The notes under the pieces: model-generated | What the model was told of the DNA's origin: nothing | What the model saw: only the letters and a program-made list of their open reading frames with translations | The model's database searches: none | Made by a program: the position numbers and the translations under genes | Shown here: positions 9,111-18,577 of the stretch, one piece after another | How positions within the stretch are numbered: position 1 is the first letter of the stretch | Layout of the letters: every line of letters starts with the position of its first letter | DNA from: Desulfatitalea alkaliphila | GTDB lineage: Bacteria; Desulfobacterota; Desulfobacteria; Desulfobacterales; Desulfosarcinaceae | Assembly: GCF_022968795.1 (NCBI RefSeq) | Contig: NZ_JALJRB010000012.1 | Span: 57,491-121,490 of the forward strand | Direction of reading: 5' to 3' | Length of the DNA: 64,000 bases

Positions 9111-9111
9111 C

Positions 9112-10173
9112 TTACGTCAACCCCTTCAATCGGTACACATACGCCAAAATCTCGGCCACGGCCTTATACAGATCAACGGGAATATACTGGTCGATCTCCA
9201 CCGATTTATACAGCGTGCGGGCCAGGGGTTTTTCCTCGATGACCGGGATGTTGTTTTCGGCGGCGATCTCCTTGATCTTTTGGGCCACGTGGCCGGCGCC
9301 CTTGGCCACCACCATGGGGGCCGGCATGCTGCGTTCGAATTTGATGGCGATGGCCAGGTGGGTGGGGTTGGTGATGACCACCGTGGCGTCGGGCACCTGG
9401 GACATCATCCGACGCTGGGCCATCTCCCGCTGGGCGGAACGGATGCGGGAACGCACCAGGGGGTCGCCTTCGCTTTGCTTGTGCTCGTCCTTGACCTCCT
9501 GTTTGGTCATGCGCAGGTCCCGCTCGTGCTGCCAGCGTTGGAACACGTAATCCAACGCGGCCAGGATGATCAACACCAGGCAGGTGAAAAAACCCATCTT
9601 CAGCGCCACGCCGCCGACGTAGGCCAACACGGCGGGAATGCTCAGCTCCACCATGGCCGGGATAAGTTCCAGTTCGCGACGGACGACGGCGAAGGCCACC
9701 GAGCCGATGATCAGCACCTTGAAAACCGACTTGAAAAGTTCGATCAGCGAGCGCAGGGACAACAGGCGTTTGATACCCTCGATGGGATTGAGCTTGCTCA
9801 GTTTGGGCTTCATCTTCTCGCCCGTGATCATGAAGCCGAACTGGGAGACATTGCCGGCGATGCCGGCCACGGCCACCACCATCAAGAGGGGGGAGAGCAA
9901 CAGGACCACTTTTTTGAACAGTTGCCAGAACATGGCATGGGTGGTCGTGGCCCCCATGTCGGAATAAGTGATCTGCAGAAACACGGACCGCATGATTTCA
10001 CCCAACTGGCCGAACATCCAACCACCGGCGAAATAGAACACCGACAAGGCGCTGAGCAGCACGACCACCGAAGGTATCTCCCGGCTTTGGGCCACGTTCC
10101 CCTTTTTCCGCGCCTCCTGGCGCTTCTTAGGGGTTGCCGGTTCGGTTTTTTCCTGTTCGGGTTTTTCCGCCAT
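9112..10173 (-). CDS. flhB: Flagellar export switch protein FlhB
   Basis: 353 residues, usual length. It begins MAEKPEQEKTEPATPKKRQE, has four membrane segments, and carries the autocleavage motif NPTH in VVITNPTHLAIAIKF. Cleavage between N and P switches the export apparatus from rod/hook to filament substrates; FliK, encoded at 19287-20903, is the expected partner. It lies 20 bases after fliR. The stop is at the very edge of repeat element A. Confidence 0.96.
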   Translation of the reverse strand: MAEKPEQEKTEPATPKKRQEARKKGNVAQSREIPSVVVLLSALSVFYFAGGWMFGQLGEIMRSVFLQITYSDMGATTTHAMFWQLFKKVVLLLSPLLMVVAVAGIAGNVSQFGFMITGEKMKPKLSKLNPIEGIKRLLSLRSLIELFKSVFKVLIIGSVAFAVVRRELELIPAMVELSIPAVLAYVGGVALKMGFFTCLVLIILAALDYVFQRWQHERDLRMTKQEVKDEHKQSEGDPLVRSRIRSAQREMAQRRMMSQVPDATVVITNPTHLAIAIKFERSMPAPMVVAKGAGHVAQKIKEIAAENNIPVIEEKPLARTLYKSVEIDQYIPVDLYKAVAEILAYVYRLKGLT

Positions 10174-10193
10174 GGTCCCTTCCTATCGGGATA

Positions 10194-10979
10194 TCACTGA
10201 AACAGCCGCATCATGCCGATCACCGTCTGTCCCAGATCGACGAAAGCCCTGTGAAAATAGGCGGCGCAGAAAGGCAGCGAGAGCCCCAGGAAAAAGATGC
10301 CCATCAAAATCTTCAAGGGCATGGCCACGATGAACAGTTGCATCTGGGGCACCGTGCGGGCGGTCAAGCCCAGGGCCACGTTGGACAGCAACAGCGCCAC
10401 GGTGATGGGCGCCCCCACCTTGAGGGCCACCACGAAAACATCACCGGAAAGGCTCATGAACAAAGGCATCAGCTGTTCGTCGAAGCGGGCGGCGAAGGGG
10501 GGGATCCGCTCGAAGGACGACATCAAGGCCATGATGAAATAGTGGTGGATGTTGAGGGCGAAAAAGATCAACAGGGCAAACAGGTTGAGAAACTGGGAAA
10601 GGATGGGAATCTGCAGACTGGAGGCCGGGTCCATCACATTGGCGATGGCGAACCCCATCTGGAAGCCGGCCAGTTGCCCCGCCAACTGAATGCCGGCGAT
10701 GAGCAGCTGCAAGGTCAGTCCCACCGCCAAGCCAACCCCCACCTCGGCCAGCAATCCCATGGCCAACAGCCAGGGACTCGCCAGCAGCGAGGGCACCACA
10801 ATATCCAGCCGGGGCACCAGCAACACACTCATGGCCACCGCCAGACTCGCCTTGACCAGCACCGGCACGTTGCGGGCTTCCAGAAACGGCAATGTGAACA
10901 AGATCGCCGCCACCCGCACCAACACGAACAGAAACATCTGCACCTGATCAAAAGGCAACCCCAAGGTAACCATGAACAC
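10194..10979 (-). CDS. fliR: Flagellar export protein FliR
   Basis: 261 residues, almost entirely hydrophobic with about six membrane segments, including VRVAAILFTLPFLEARNVPV near the N-terminus. Order and size fit FliR, which with FliP and FliQ builds the export gate channel within the MS ring. It lies 20 bases after fliQ. Confidence 0.93.
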   Translation of the reverse strand: MFMVTLGLPFDQVQMFLFVLVRVAAILFTLPFLEARNVPVLVKASLAVAMSVLLVPRLDIVVPSLLASPWLLAMGLLAEVGVGLAVGLTLQLLIAGIQLAGQLAGFQMGFAIANVMDPASSLQIPILSQFLNLFALLIFFALNIHHYFIMALMSSFERIPPFAARFDEQLMPLFMSLSGDVFVVALKVGAPITVALLLSNVALGLTARTVPQMQLFIVAMPLKILMGIFFLGLSLPFCAAYFHRAFVDLGQTVIGMMRLFQ

Positions 10980-10999
10980 TCCGAATCAACAGCACACCG

Positions 11000-11269
11000 T
11001 CAATGGATGTACATCGGCAAATTGACGAACAGGTTGCGGGCGAAATCGGTGATCAGCCCGATCATCCAAGGGAAGAAGACCAGCAAGGCCAGGGCCACCC
11101 CCAGCATTTTGGGCACGAACACCAGGGTCATTTCATTGATCTGGGTGGCGGCCTGGAAGATGCTCACCAGGATGCCGACGATCAGTCCCACGGCCAGCAT
11201 GGGCCCGGCCAGCATGATGGCGGTCTTGATGGCGGTCAAAAATATGGAAGTGACGAATTCGGGCGTCAT
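11000..11269 (-). CDS. fliQ: Flagellar export protein FliQ
   Basis: 89 residues from the ATG at 11269, the normal FliQ size. It has two membrane helices around a short loop (LVFVPKMLG), preceded by SIFQAATQINEMT. FliQ is a subunit of the FliPQR export channel. It starts 13 bases after the fliP stop. Confidence 0.94.
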   Translation of the reverse strand: MTPEFVTSIFLTAIKTAIMLAGPMLAVGLIVGILVSIFQAATQINEMTLVFVPKMLGVALALLVFFPWMIGLITDFARNLFVNLPMYIH

Positions 11270-11282
11270 AATATACCGTCTC

Positions 11283-12074
11283 CTATATGGTGAAACTTCG
11301 GACCAACGAACCCACAATCAGGTACCAGCCGTCGGTCAGCACAAAGATCATGAGCTTGAACGGCAGGGAGACCATCACCGGGGGCAGCATCATCATGCCC
11401 ATGGAGAGCAGCACGCTGGCCACCACCATGTCGATGATCAAGAAGGGGATGTAGAGCAAAAAACCGATCTGAAAGGCGGTTTTCAGCTCGCTGATGATAA
11501 AAGCCGGGATCAACACGGTGGTGGGCACGTCGTCCACGGTTTCCGGCCGCTCTTCCTTGGCGATCTCCACCATCAAGGCCAGGTCCTTTTCGCGGGTGTT
11601 CTGGATCATGAAGGCGCGAATGGGCGCCGTGGCCTTTTCCAGCGCCTCGGTGGCCGAAAGCTGATCGTTGAGATAGGGATCCAGGGCGTCCCGGTGCACC
11701 GCCTGCCACACCGGCGTCATGATGAAAAAGGTGAGAAAGAGGGTCAGGCCGATGATGATTTGGTTGGGCGGCAGTTGATTGGTGCCCAAGGCCTGGCGCA
11801 ACAGGGAGAGCACAATGGCGATGCGGGTGAAACAGGTGACCATGATCAGGATCGAAGGCGCCAGGGAGAGCACCGTGAGCAGCAAAAAAATCTGTAACAC
11901 CACCCCCACCCGGCCCGGATCGTCGCTGCCGCTCATGTCGATGCGCATGAAATTTGCCGCCGTGTCCGGTTCCTGGGCACCGGCGGACAAGGGCGCCAGC
12001 AACAGCAGGCCGATCAGCAACATGGCGGGCCACCAGCGTCGGCAGGGTATCCGGTAGAACATCATCCGTTTCAT
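11283..12074 (-). CDS. fliP: Flagellar export protein FliP
   Basis: 263 residues from the ATG at 12074, which overlaps the fliO stop by 4 bases (ATGA). A cleavable signal peptide ([20 protein letters not shown]) is followed by the FliP signatures [40 protein letters not shown] and [19 protein letters not shown] sequence. FliP forms the core of the export gate. The frame extends upstream through fliO in another reading, which is not coding. Confidence 0.95.
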   Translation of the reverse strand: MKRMMFYRIPCRRWWPAMLLIGLLLLAPLSAGAQEPDTAANFMRIDMSGSDDPGRVGVVLQIFLLLTVLSLAPSILIMVTCFTRIAIVLSLLRQALGTNQLPPNQIIIGLTLFLTFFIMTPVWQAVHRDALDPYLNDQLSATEALEKATAPIRAFMIQNTREKDLALMVEIAKEERPETVDDVPTTVLIPAFIISELKTAFQIGFLLYIPFLIIDMVVASVLLSMGMMMLPPVMVSLPFKLMIFVLTDGWYLIVGSLVRSFTI

Positions 12075-12499
12075 CTTCGGGCCGCCACGTTTTGCTGTTC
12101 GTTGGTCGGGGTGATCGCTTCGGCGCTGTGGCCGCCGCGCAGGGGCCGGGTGAGCCGTTCCAACTGTTCGCGAAAGCCGACGGCGGCCTGGCCGCTTTCC
12201 GAGTGGGTCAGACGGGCCACTTCGTCCGGGTCGTCGATGCGGGACAACAAGTTTACCTGCTCCGCGCCGATGCCCAACACCAGCACAGCGCCGGGCACCT
12301 GAACCACCATGATCGATTTCTTGACGCCCAGATGGTGACTGGCCAGCACCTTGACCAACCCCCGGCCGCCGCCCCCCACCGCGCCGCCGGGCAGACTGCG
12401 CCGGGCCCAGCGGTACAGGAGCCACAGCACCAGCAGCACCAGGGCCAGGGAGAGCACCATTTTCACGGCCGCCATGGTCAAATCAGGGCTATCGATCAT
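12071..12499 (-). CDS. fliO: Flagellar biosynthesis protein FliO
   Basis: 142 residues with one N-terminal membrane helix ([20 protein letters not shown]) and a small cytoplasmic domain ([38 protein letters not shown]). This plan is that of FliO, which helps FliP assembly. It overlaps fliN by 4 bases and fliP by 4 bases, so expression is translationally coupled. Confidence 0.88.
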   Translation of the reverse strand: MIDSPDLTMAAVKMVLSLALVLLVLWLLYRWARRSLPGGAVGGGGRGLVKVLASHHLGVKKSIMVVQVPGAVLVLGIGAEQVNLLSRIDDPDEVARLTHSESGQAAVGFREQLERLTRPLRGGHSAEAITPTNEQQNVAARR

Positions 12500-12858
12500 T
12501 TCAGCTTCTCCAGTCGCTCCACCGGACTGATCACTTCGGTCAGCCGGATGCCGTATTTATCGTTGACCACCACCACGTCCCCCTTGGCGATCAGCCGGTT
12601 GTTGGCCATGATCTCCAGAGTTTCGCCGGCATTCTTGGTCAACTCGATCACCGACCCCTGGCCCAGTTTGAGCAGGTCGTGAATCATCATCCGGGTACGC
12701 CCCAGTTCCACCGAAATCTCCAGGGGAATGTCGAGGATGAAATCGAGGTTGTTGGGGCGGCCGCCGTCGCTGCGCGTGGCTGCTTTTGCGGCCGACGTCC
12801 GGGAAACATCGCCTGCGCCGTGCCCGGCCTCGACTTGTGCCTTGTCCGCTGTAGCCAT
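12496..12858 (-). CDS. fliN: Flagellar switch protein FliN
   Basis: 120 residues. The C-terminal SpoA domain is intact: DIPLEISVELGRTRMMIHDL, then LGQGSVIELTKNAGETLEI and VVVVNDKYGIRLTEVISPVE. The first 37 residues are a variable, charged extension. FliN forms the C-ring with FliM and FliG and takes part in switching and export. It lies 6 bases after fliM. Confidence 0.95.
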   Translation of the reverse strand: MATADKAQVEAGHGAGDVSRTSAAKAATRSDGGRPNNLDFILDIPLEISVELGRTRMMIHDLLKLGQGSVIELTKNAGETLEIMANNRLIAKGDVVVVNDKYGIRLTEVISPVERLEKLK

Positions 12859-12864
12859 GGTTCT

Positions 12865-13851
12865 CTACTCTCCTTCATCCTTTTGTATGAGCGCCGAAAT
12901 CTGGACCGCGCGGTTGCCTTTGACGATCCCCGGCATGCCCAGGTACTTGGGGGTGCCCTGCACCTTCAACACCACCGGGTCCTGGGGGCCCGTGTTGATC
13001 TTGATAATGTCTTCCTTTTCCAGCTCGAGGATCTTGCCGATGGTGAACACGGTTTTCCCCAACTCGGCCACCAGGTTGACCCGGGTGTCCTTGAGCAGCG
13101 ATGTCAACTGGCGCCGGAAAGCGTGGGCCCTGTCCTTCTCCCGCAGATAACGTGAAGAAAGCTTGTCCTTGAACGGCTCAAGCATCAGGAAGGGCGTGCA
13201 GATGTGGATGTTGCCGGTGAACTCTTCACCGGAGACCGAAAAGACGAAGATCAGCACCAGATCGCCGGGGTTAACCAGATTTACGAACTCCGGTTTGGTT
13301 TCGTTCTTTTTCTGCACCACCTTGATAGTGTAGGCCACCTGCCAGGCCCGTTCCAATTCGACCAGCACATCGTTGTAAAAACGGGACAGCATGCGCTGTT
13401 CGATCTGGGTGAACTCCCGCACCTTGGCCAAGGGCTTGCCCAGGCCGCCGAACATGCAGTCGATCAAGGCGAAACAGAGGTTGGGCTCCACGGCCAACAG
13501 GGCCGATCCGATGAACGGCTCCATGGAATAGATGCTGAACCCGGTGGGGTTGGAAAAGGCATGCAGAAACTCGCCGAACTTGACGATCTCCTTGGAGACC
13601 TGCTTGACCTCGATGGCCCGTTGCAGCGATCCGGTCAAGCCCACGTTGAGCAGGTTGACGAACTTGTCGTACACCTCGTCCAAGGCGTCGAACTGGTCCC
13701 GCAGCATCAAGCTCTGGGAGGTCAGGTCATAGGGGCGCACCTCCACTTTGTCTTTTTTTGCCTTGGCGGGCTCCTCCAGCTCCACCTCGCCGCTGTCCAT
13801 GGCGCTGAGCAGGGCGTCGATCTCTTCCTGGGACAGTATCTGTTCGGCCAT
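12865..13851 (-). CDS. fliM: Flagellar motor switch protein FliM
   Basis: 328 residues. The N-terminal LSQEEIDALLSAM motif is the CheY-P binding segment of FliM, so the motor should respond to chemotaxis signalling. It is followed by the middle CheC-like domain (FGEFLHAFSNPTGFSIYSME) and a C-terminal SpoA domain (VNLVAELGKTVFTIGKILEL). It is 13 bases downstream of fliL. Confidence 0.96.
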   Translation of the reverse strand: MAEQILSQEEIDALLSAMDSGEVELEEPAKAKKDKVEVRPYDLTSQSLMLRDQFDALDEVYDKFVNLLNVGLTGSLQRAIEVKQVSKEIVKFGEFLHAFSNPTGFSIYSMEPFIGSALLAVEPNLCFALIDCMFGGLGKPLAKVREFTQIEQRMLSRFYNDVLVELERAWQVAYTIKVVQKKNETKPEFVNLVNPGDLVLIFVFSVSGEEFTGNIHICTPFLMLEPFKDKLSSRYLREKDRAHAFRRQLTSLLKDTRVNLVAELGKTVFTIGKILELEKEDIIKINTGPQDPVVLKVQGTPKYLGMPGIVKGNRAVQISALIQKDEGE

Positions 13852-13864
13852 CGGGACGCCTCCG

Positions 13865-14362
13865 CTATTGGACCACGAACTCGGTGAAGTAAATATTGGT
13901 GACCGACCCGTCCCGCAGAATGCTGTTGACCCGCGCCATCAATTCATCGCGCAGATCGATCTTGCCTTGTGCGCTGCCGATGTCGGCGTACTGCTTGGTA
14001 GGCAGAATCATCAGGATGGCGTCTCGCAGTTGAGCCATCCGTTTGTCCACCTCCTGGACCACCCCGGGATCGCTGAGCTCCCACTGCATGCCCAGTCGCA
14101 GGTAGCGCTTGCCGCCCTGGTCGGCCAGATTCACGATGAGGGTGTCCATGGTGTACATGGGCCCTAAACCGGCGACCTGCTCCTCTTCACCCTCCTCCTC
14201 CTCGCCGACGGCACCTTGCTCCCCCGCCGGCCGGTTCTGTTGTTGCTGCATCTGCACCAGGGACGTGGACATCTTGTGCCAAAGCAGGAAGAACCCCCCG
14301 CCCATCATTCCCACCATGAGCACCACTGCACTCAGCACAATGATCAGTGTCTTGGTCGACAT
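13865..14362 (-). CDS. fliL: Flagellar basal-body protein FliL
   Basis: 165 residues with one N-terminal membrane segment (LIIVLSAVVLMVGMMGGGFF), a Glu-rich linker, and a periplasmic domain with YTMDTLIVNLADQGGKRYLR, the usual FliL core. FliL surrounds and stabilises the stator units. GGAGG precedes the ATG closely. It lies between motB and fliM. Confidence 0.93.
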   Translation of the reverse strand: MSTKTLIIVLSAVVLMVGMMGGGFFLLWHKMSTSLVQMQQQQNRPAGEQGAVGEEEEGEEEQVAGLGPMYTMDTLIVNLADQGGKRYLRLGMQWELSDPGVVQEVDKRMAQLRDAILMILPTKQYADIGSAQGKIDLRDELMARVNSILRDGSVTNIYFTEFVVQ

Positions 14363-14495
14363 TCAAGGCCTCCGGGCCGGCGCCGCACGCCGGCAGTGTT
14401 GGGTAATAATAGTTGTGTGTTCAACAAACGCCGCCTCCTACCGTAATATTGCCCCGGTGGTCGGGTGGCGGTTCCATTTTGAAAATTCAGCCGTA

Positions 14496-15230
14496 TCATT
14501 GCACCGGCGCCGGCAAGTCTTCATCCTGCACCTGGATGGACGCGCCCAATATGATATCGACCCTGCGGTTGGCCGCCCGCCCCTCTTCCGTGCCGTTGTC
14601 CGTCCTGGGGCGGGAAGGGCCGTAACCGGCGGCGGCCAAACGGGACGGCGGGATGCGCCCTTCGGCGATTAGGTACTTCACCACCTGCACCGCCCGATCA
14701 GTGGACAGCTCCCAGTTGGAAGGGTAGCGAGGCGTGGCGATGGGCCGATCATCGGTGTGGCCCTCCACCCGTACCTGCCGTGCCATGGGACGAATCACGG
14801 CGGCCACGCCGGACAACAACAATTCGCCGGCGGGGGTCAGCTCGGCGCTGCCCGTGGCGAACATCAGATCGTCGCTGAGGCGTAGTTCCAAGCCGCGACG
14901 GGTGTACTCGGCTTCCAACCCTTCGGTCGAGGGCAGACCGCCCACCTGCGCCGCGCCGGGTTCGGGCCGGGCGGGGTCTGTCTCGCCGCTGTCGATGGAA
15001 CGGGGCTGCTCGCTGATCAACCCCTCGGGGGCATGCCGCCCTTCGTGGAGCACGCCCATGGCGCTCTGCAAAGCGTTCTGAAAATGGCTGAAACGCCGAT
15101 CCTCCATAGTACCCATGGAAAAGAGCAGCACAAAGAAAACCATCAGCAAGGTGACCATGTCGTTGAAAGTGGTCAGCCACCCCCGGGAAGCATCGGGCCC
15201 GGCAACGATCGGCAAACGAATGCGTTTCAT
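14496..15230 (-). CDS. motB: Stator protein MotB (canonical copy)
   Basis: 244 residues. The single membrane helix GWLTTFNDMVTLLMVFFVLL carries the essential ion-binding aspartate (D24). The periplasmic OmpA/MotB domain, including VEGHTDDRPIATPRYPSNWE and LSTDRAVQVVKYL, anchors it to peptidoglycan. It is the second of two tandem motB-like genes after motA; repeat R3 lies between the two. Expected partner: MotA at 16042-16812. Confidence 0.93.
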   Translation of the reverse strand: MKRIRLPIVAGPDASRGWLTTFNDMVTLLMVFFVLLFSMGTMEDRRFSHFQNALQSAMGVLHEGRHAPEGLISEQPRSIDSGETDPARPEPGAAQVGGLPSTEGLEAEYTRRGLELRLSDDLMFATGSAELTPAGELLLSGVAAVIRPMARQVRVEGHTDDRPIATPRYPSNWELSTDRAVQVVKYLIAEGRIPPSRLAAAGYGPSRPRTDNGTEEGRAANRRVDIILGASIQVQDEDLPAPVQ

Positions 15231-15270
15231 AATCGCCTCACAAATAAACCCTCTTTACCCCACAACCCAA

Positions 15271-15322
15271 TATAATCGGCAGAATTCCTTAACTTAAAAC
15301 TTAAAACTGAACACTTAAAACT
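15271..15322. repeat. AT-rich dispersed repeat, copy R3
   Basis: It reads ATAATCGGCAGAATTCCTTA and then AACTTAAAACTTAAAACTG-type units on the plus strand. The TAA stop of the upstream motB paralogue (15315-15317) lies inside the repeat. It separates the two motB genes. Confidence 0.7.
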
Positions 15323-16040
15323 CTTCTACATCCACCCGGAACACCAGATCGACCCGCCGGTTCATGGCGCGATGGGCTTCCGAATCATTGGGCGCCACGG
15401 GCCGGAATTGGCCATAGCCCACGGCCGACAGGCGTTGACGGTCCACACCTCGGGTCTCCGTCAGATAGCGCAGCACCGTCACCGCCCGTGCCGTGGACAG
15501 TTCCCAGTTGGAGGGAAACCGCAGGGTGCGAATGGGCCGGTCGTCGGTATGCCCTTCGATCTCCACCGGGACCTCGATGGTGCGCACCAATTCGGCAATT
15601 TGGGCCATGCGCGGATAGGCCGCAGCGGTGAACCCGGCCTTGCCGGTGTCGAACAGCAGTTTGTCCTCCAATGTCAGCACCACCCCGCGGGGCGTGCGTT
15701 GCAACCGGGCCTCGGTCAGACCCGCCGATCGGCTCGCCTGGCGCACCTGCTCGAACAGACGGGCCAGCACATCCTCGCGGGCCATCAGTTCCACCTGCAC
15801 ATCGCTGAGCATCCGCCCCTGCTCCACACTGCTGCCACCGCCGAGCACATTTACCGCACTGGAAAAAGAATTGACGAAGCGGGTGATTTTGGCCGGCTCC
15901 AAGGAAACGAAGGAGGTCAACAGCACAAAAAAACAGAGCATGATCAGGATGAATCCCGTGTAGACCAACTGCCAGCGATTGGTGTCGATGGGCGGGTCCC
16001 GCCGCACCGCAAGCCTTCGTCGTTTGAAACGTGCCGCCAT
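15315..16040 (-). CDS. MotB-like OmpA protein lacking the ion-binding aspartate
   Basis: 241 residues from the ATG at 16040 (GGGGGTGTGAG just upstream), one base after motA. The overall plan is MotB: basic N-terminus, one membrane helix (residues 23-45), and an OmpA domain with IEGHTDDRPIRTLRFPSNWE. Aligned to the next gene, WLTTFNDMVTLLMVFFVLL matches WQLVYTGFILIMLCFFVLL, so the critical Asp is Gly29 here (codon GGA). It could be a structural partner of MotB, a stator regulator, or a peptidoglycan anchor with another role. Orthology to known paralogues is not established here. Confidence 0.85.
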   Translation of the reverse strand: MAARFKRRRLAVRRDPPIDTNRWQLVYTGFILIMLCFFVLLTSFVSLEPAKITRFVNSFSSAVNVLGGGSSVEQGRMLSDVQVELMAREDVLARLFEQVRQASRSAGLTEARLQRTPRGVVLTLEDKLLFDTGKAGFTAAAYPRMAQIAELVRTIEVPVEIEGHTDDRPIRTLRFPSNWELSTARAVTVLRYLTETRGVDRQRLSAVGYGQFRPVAPNDSEAHRAMNRRVDLVFRVDVEEF

Positions 16041-16041
16041 C

Positions 16042-16812
16042 TCACACCCCCCGCTCATCGGACAACCGCGCCGAGGGGGAGATGAAGGCCTTGAGTTTTT
16101 CGGCCACGATGCGATGGTTGTCGCCGGCCTGGATGGCCAGAATGCCGTGCAGCACCATCTGCTTGGCCAGGATCTCCTGCTTGCTGCGCACCCGGAGCTT
16201 GCCGGCAATGGGCAGAAACAGCAGATTGGCCAGAACGGTGCCGTAGAAGGTGGTCAGCAGGGCGACGGCCATGGGCGCCCCGATAGCCGATGGATCCTTC
16301 ATCTGCATCAGCATCTGGACCAGCCCGATAATGGTGCCCATGATGCCCACCGCGGGGGCGAAGGTGCCCATGGTGGTGTAGATGTCCGCCCCCAGGCGGT
16401 GGCGCTCTTCGAGCCACAGAATTTCCGTGCTCAACACCTCATCGATGGCCTCGCCCTCCAAGCCGTCCACCGCCATCTGCATGCCGCGGCGCATGAAAGG
16501 GTCCTGCATCTCCTGGATCTTGGCATCGAATGCCAGAATCCCGTCCTTGCGCGCCTTCTGGGCATAGTCGACGATGGTGGGAATCAACGTCAGGGGATTG
16601 GGGGTGCGATAGCGAAAGGCGTGCTTGGTCACCTTGAACACACTGACCACATCGGACAAGGGATAGTTGATCAAAGTGGCGCCCATGGTACCGCCCAGGA
16701 CGATCATCAATGAGGGGTAGTTGATGAACCAGGCACCGGCGCCATCCATGAGGATGGCGCCGACCACCAACCCGCCGGCCACCAGAATTCCAAGCAATGT
16801 GGCTAAATCCAC
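16042..16812 (-). CDS. motA: Stator protein MotA
   Basis: 256 residues if translation starts at the GTG at 16812, which has GGAGG 5 bases upstream and yields the usual MotA start (M)DLATLLGILVAGGLVVGAI. Upstream in-frame ATGs at 16824 and 16836 are possible but lack this site. Four membrane segments are visible, with TTMGTFAPAVGIMGTIIGLVQ and the conserved PMAVALLTTFYGTVLAN in the C-terminal half. MotA forms the ring of the stator that couples ion flow to rotation. It leads the motA-motB-motB-fliL unit. Confidence 0.93.
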   Translation of the reverse strand: MDLATLLGILVAGGLVVGAILMDGAGAWFINYPSLMIVLGGTMGATLINYPLSDVVSVFKVTKHAFRYRTPNPLTLIPTIVDYAQKARKDGILAFDAKIQEMQDPFMRRGMQMAVDGLEGEAIDEVLSTEILWLEERHRLGADIYTTMGTFAPAVGIMGTIIGLVQMLMQMKDPSAIGAPMAVALLTTFYGTVLANLLFLPIAGKLRVRSKQEILAKQMVLHGILAIQAGDNHRIVAEKLKAFISPSARLSDERGV

Positions 16813-17147
16813 GCCGTCCTCCATCCATCGTTGCATCGGCGGCCCCGACAAACAAGAAAACCCGCCACCGTTCCATCGGCTGACCAATGAATAGCATGGA
16901 TTGTGCCACAACAAGCACCCCACCGGGCACCTGTGCAACACCACCCCATGGTACGATTTTTATATATTATTTCGGATTGTTAAAATAAAGGAGAGAAAGA
17001 CCCCAAGAAAAGCAACACCCAACCACCCACCCCGAACCCGTCAAAATCCAAAACCGCTCGTCAACCCATTGACAGAAGCAGGGGGCCCAAAACATCAAAC
17101 CCCCCACCCCATCAACCCGACCCGCAACACCCTCATAATATCTAAAT
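16813..17147. other. Intergenic region upstream of motA, no gene seen
   Basis: About 335 bases with no convincing coding frame. The part at 17010-17140 is strongly AC-biased on the plus strand (runs such as CCAACCACCCACCCCG) and 16950-16990 is AT-rich, where a motA promoter could lie. I could not identify a clear sigma28 or sigma54 site. Confidence 0.5.
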
Positions 17148-17193
17148 GACAGAATTCATTAACTTAAAACTTTAAACTTTAAACTTAAAACTG
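17148..17193. repeat. AT-rich dispersed repeat, copy R4
   Basis: GACAGAATTCATTAACTTAA followed by AACTTTAAACTTTAAACTTA. It lies 17 bases downstream of the flgE stop (minus strand), between flgE and motA. Confidence 0.65.
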
Positions 17194-17210
17194 CCCTTCA
17201 ACACTACAAA

Positions 17211-18452
17211 CTATCTTTTAATATTTATCAGCTCCGCCAAAACCTCATCGCTCGTGGTTATCACCTTACTATTGGCCTGAAACGCCCGCTGGGTGGTAAT
17301 CAGGGAGACGAACTCCTGGGCCAAATCGACGTTGGACATCTCCAGGCTGCTGGAGGCAATGGCGCCCACACCGGCCGAATTGGGGGTGGTGACAATGGGC
17401 TGCCCGGATGCCAGGGAGGCGGTGAACAAATTGCTGCCCAGCTTGGCCAGTCCTTCGTAACTGGCGAAGTCGGCCAGGGCGATCTGGGCGAAGGGGCGCA
17501 TGGTGCCGTTGGAATAGAGCGCGGTGAAAGTGCCGTCGTCGTCGATGGAGATGCCCTGGAGCATGCCGCTTGGGTATCCGTCTTGGGACTGCGCGGTCTT
17601 GACCGACGAGCCGGCGTAGCCCGTCACCGAGCCGCTGCTGGCGGTGCCGGCATCGTTGAGCAGGTTCCATGTCAGTTCCAGCGGATCTACGCCACCGAGA
17701 TTGATTCCGGTGATTTCAATCACGGGGTTTTCAAGAGCGCCGCCGTCATCATCATTAGCGGCCTCCAATACCCCGTACGCATCGAAACGCAGATAGTTGC
17801 GTGCGGCATCCGACGGTGTCGCCGTACCCAATGAGGGATCCACATAATATTGCCAACCGTCCCCATCCCGCTCGAAAATGAAGTTGAGTTCCACCGCATT
17901 GCCCAACGAATCGTAAACCGTCACGGTGGTGTCGAATCGCGTGCCCACCTCGGCCTCGGAATCGAGATTGATGGCCATGGTGATCTCTTCGGTGGCGCTG
18001 GGTTCGCTGATGCCGTTGGGCAGGGTGATGGGCCCCATGGCGCCCCGGTTGCCGTTTTGCAGGATGGCGTAGCCCTGGACCTCAAAACCGTCGGTGGTGA
18101 CCAGCCGGTTCAGGTTGTTGAATTCGAACTGGCCCGCCCGGGTGTAGTACTGGGCGTTGTTCATGCCGTCCCGCACGATGAACATGCCCTGGCCGTTGAT
18201 GGCCAGGTCGGTGACCGCGTTGGTGTTCTCGATGGTGCCGGAACCCCAGTTGCTGGTCAGGCCGGCCATGGTGACGCCGCGTCCGATCTGCATGCGGCTC
18301 TGGCCCAGGGTGGCGTTGAACACGTTGGCGAACCGCACCTTGGAGGTTTTGAAACCGGTGGTGTTGACGTTGGCGATGTTGTCGCCGATCACCGCCATGG
18401 CGCTGGTTTGAGCTTTCAAACCCGAAATACCTGAATAGAGCGATCCGATCAT
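17211..18452 (-). CDS. flgE: Flagellar hook protein FlgE
   Basis: 413 residues. N-terminal axial motif IGDNIANVNTTGFKTSKVRF and C-terminal SNVDLAQEFVSLITTQRAFQ frame a variable middle with the FlgE domain (LDSEAEVGTRFDTTVTVYDS, LGNAVELNFIFERDG). It builds the hook. GAGGAG lies about 8 bases before the ATG. It follows fliK and flgD, its length-control and capping partners. Confidence 0.95.
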   Translation of the reverse strand: MIGSLYSGISGLKAQTSAMAVIGDNIANVNTTGFKTSKVRFANVFNATLGQSRMQIGRGVTMAGLTSNWGSGTIENTNAVTDLAINGQGMFIVRDGMNNAQYYTRAGQFEFNNLNRLVTTDGFEVQGYAILQNGNRGAMGPITLPNGISEPSATEEITMAINLDSEAEVGTRFDTTVTVYDSLGNAVELNFIFERDGDGWQYYVDPSLGTATPSDAARNYLRFDAYGVLEAANDDDGGALENPVIEITGINLGGVDPLELTWNLLNDAGTASSGSVTGYAGSSVKTAQSQDGYPSGMLQGISIDDDGTFTALYSNGTMRPFAQIALADFASYEGLAKLGSNLFTASLASGQPIVTTPNSAGVGAIASSSLEMSNVDLAQEFVSLITTQRAFQANSKVITTSDEVLAELINIKR

Positions 18453-18577
18453 TGTCTGGCTCCTCTGCTGTTATGATGGCACGATGATATTTTTTTTGGT
18501 TGCGTTACCGTCCTTCAACCGCCCTTCGCCGGCTCCGCGCTGGGCGGCCGGGCGGCAGCGGCCAAGGGGTCAAAGGG

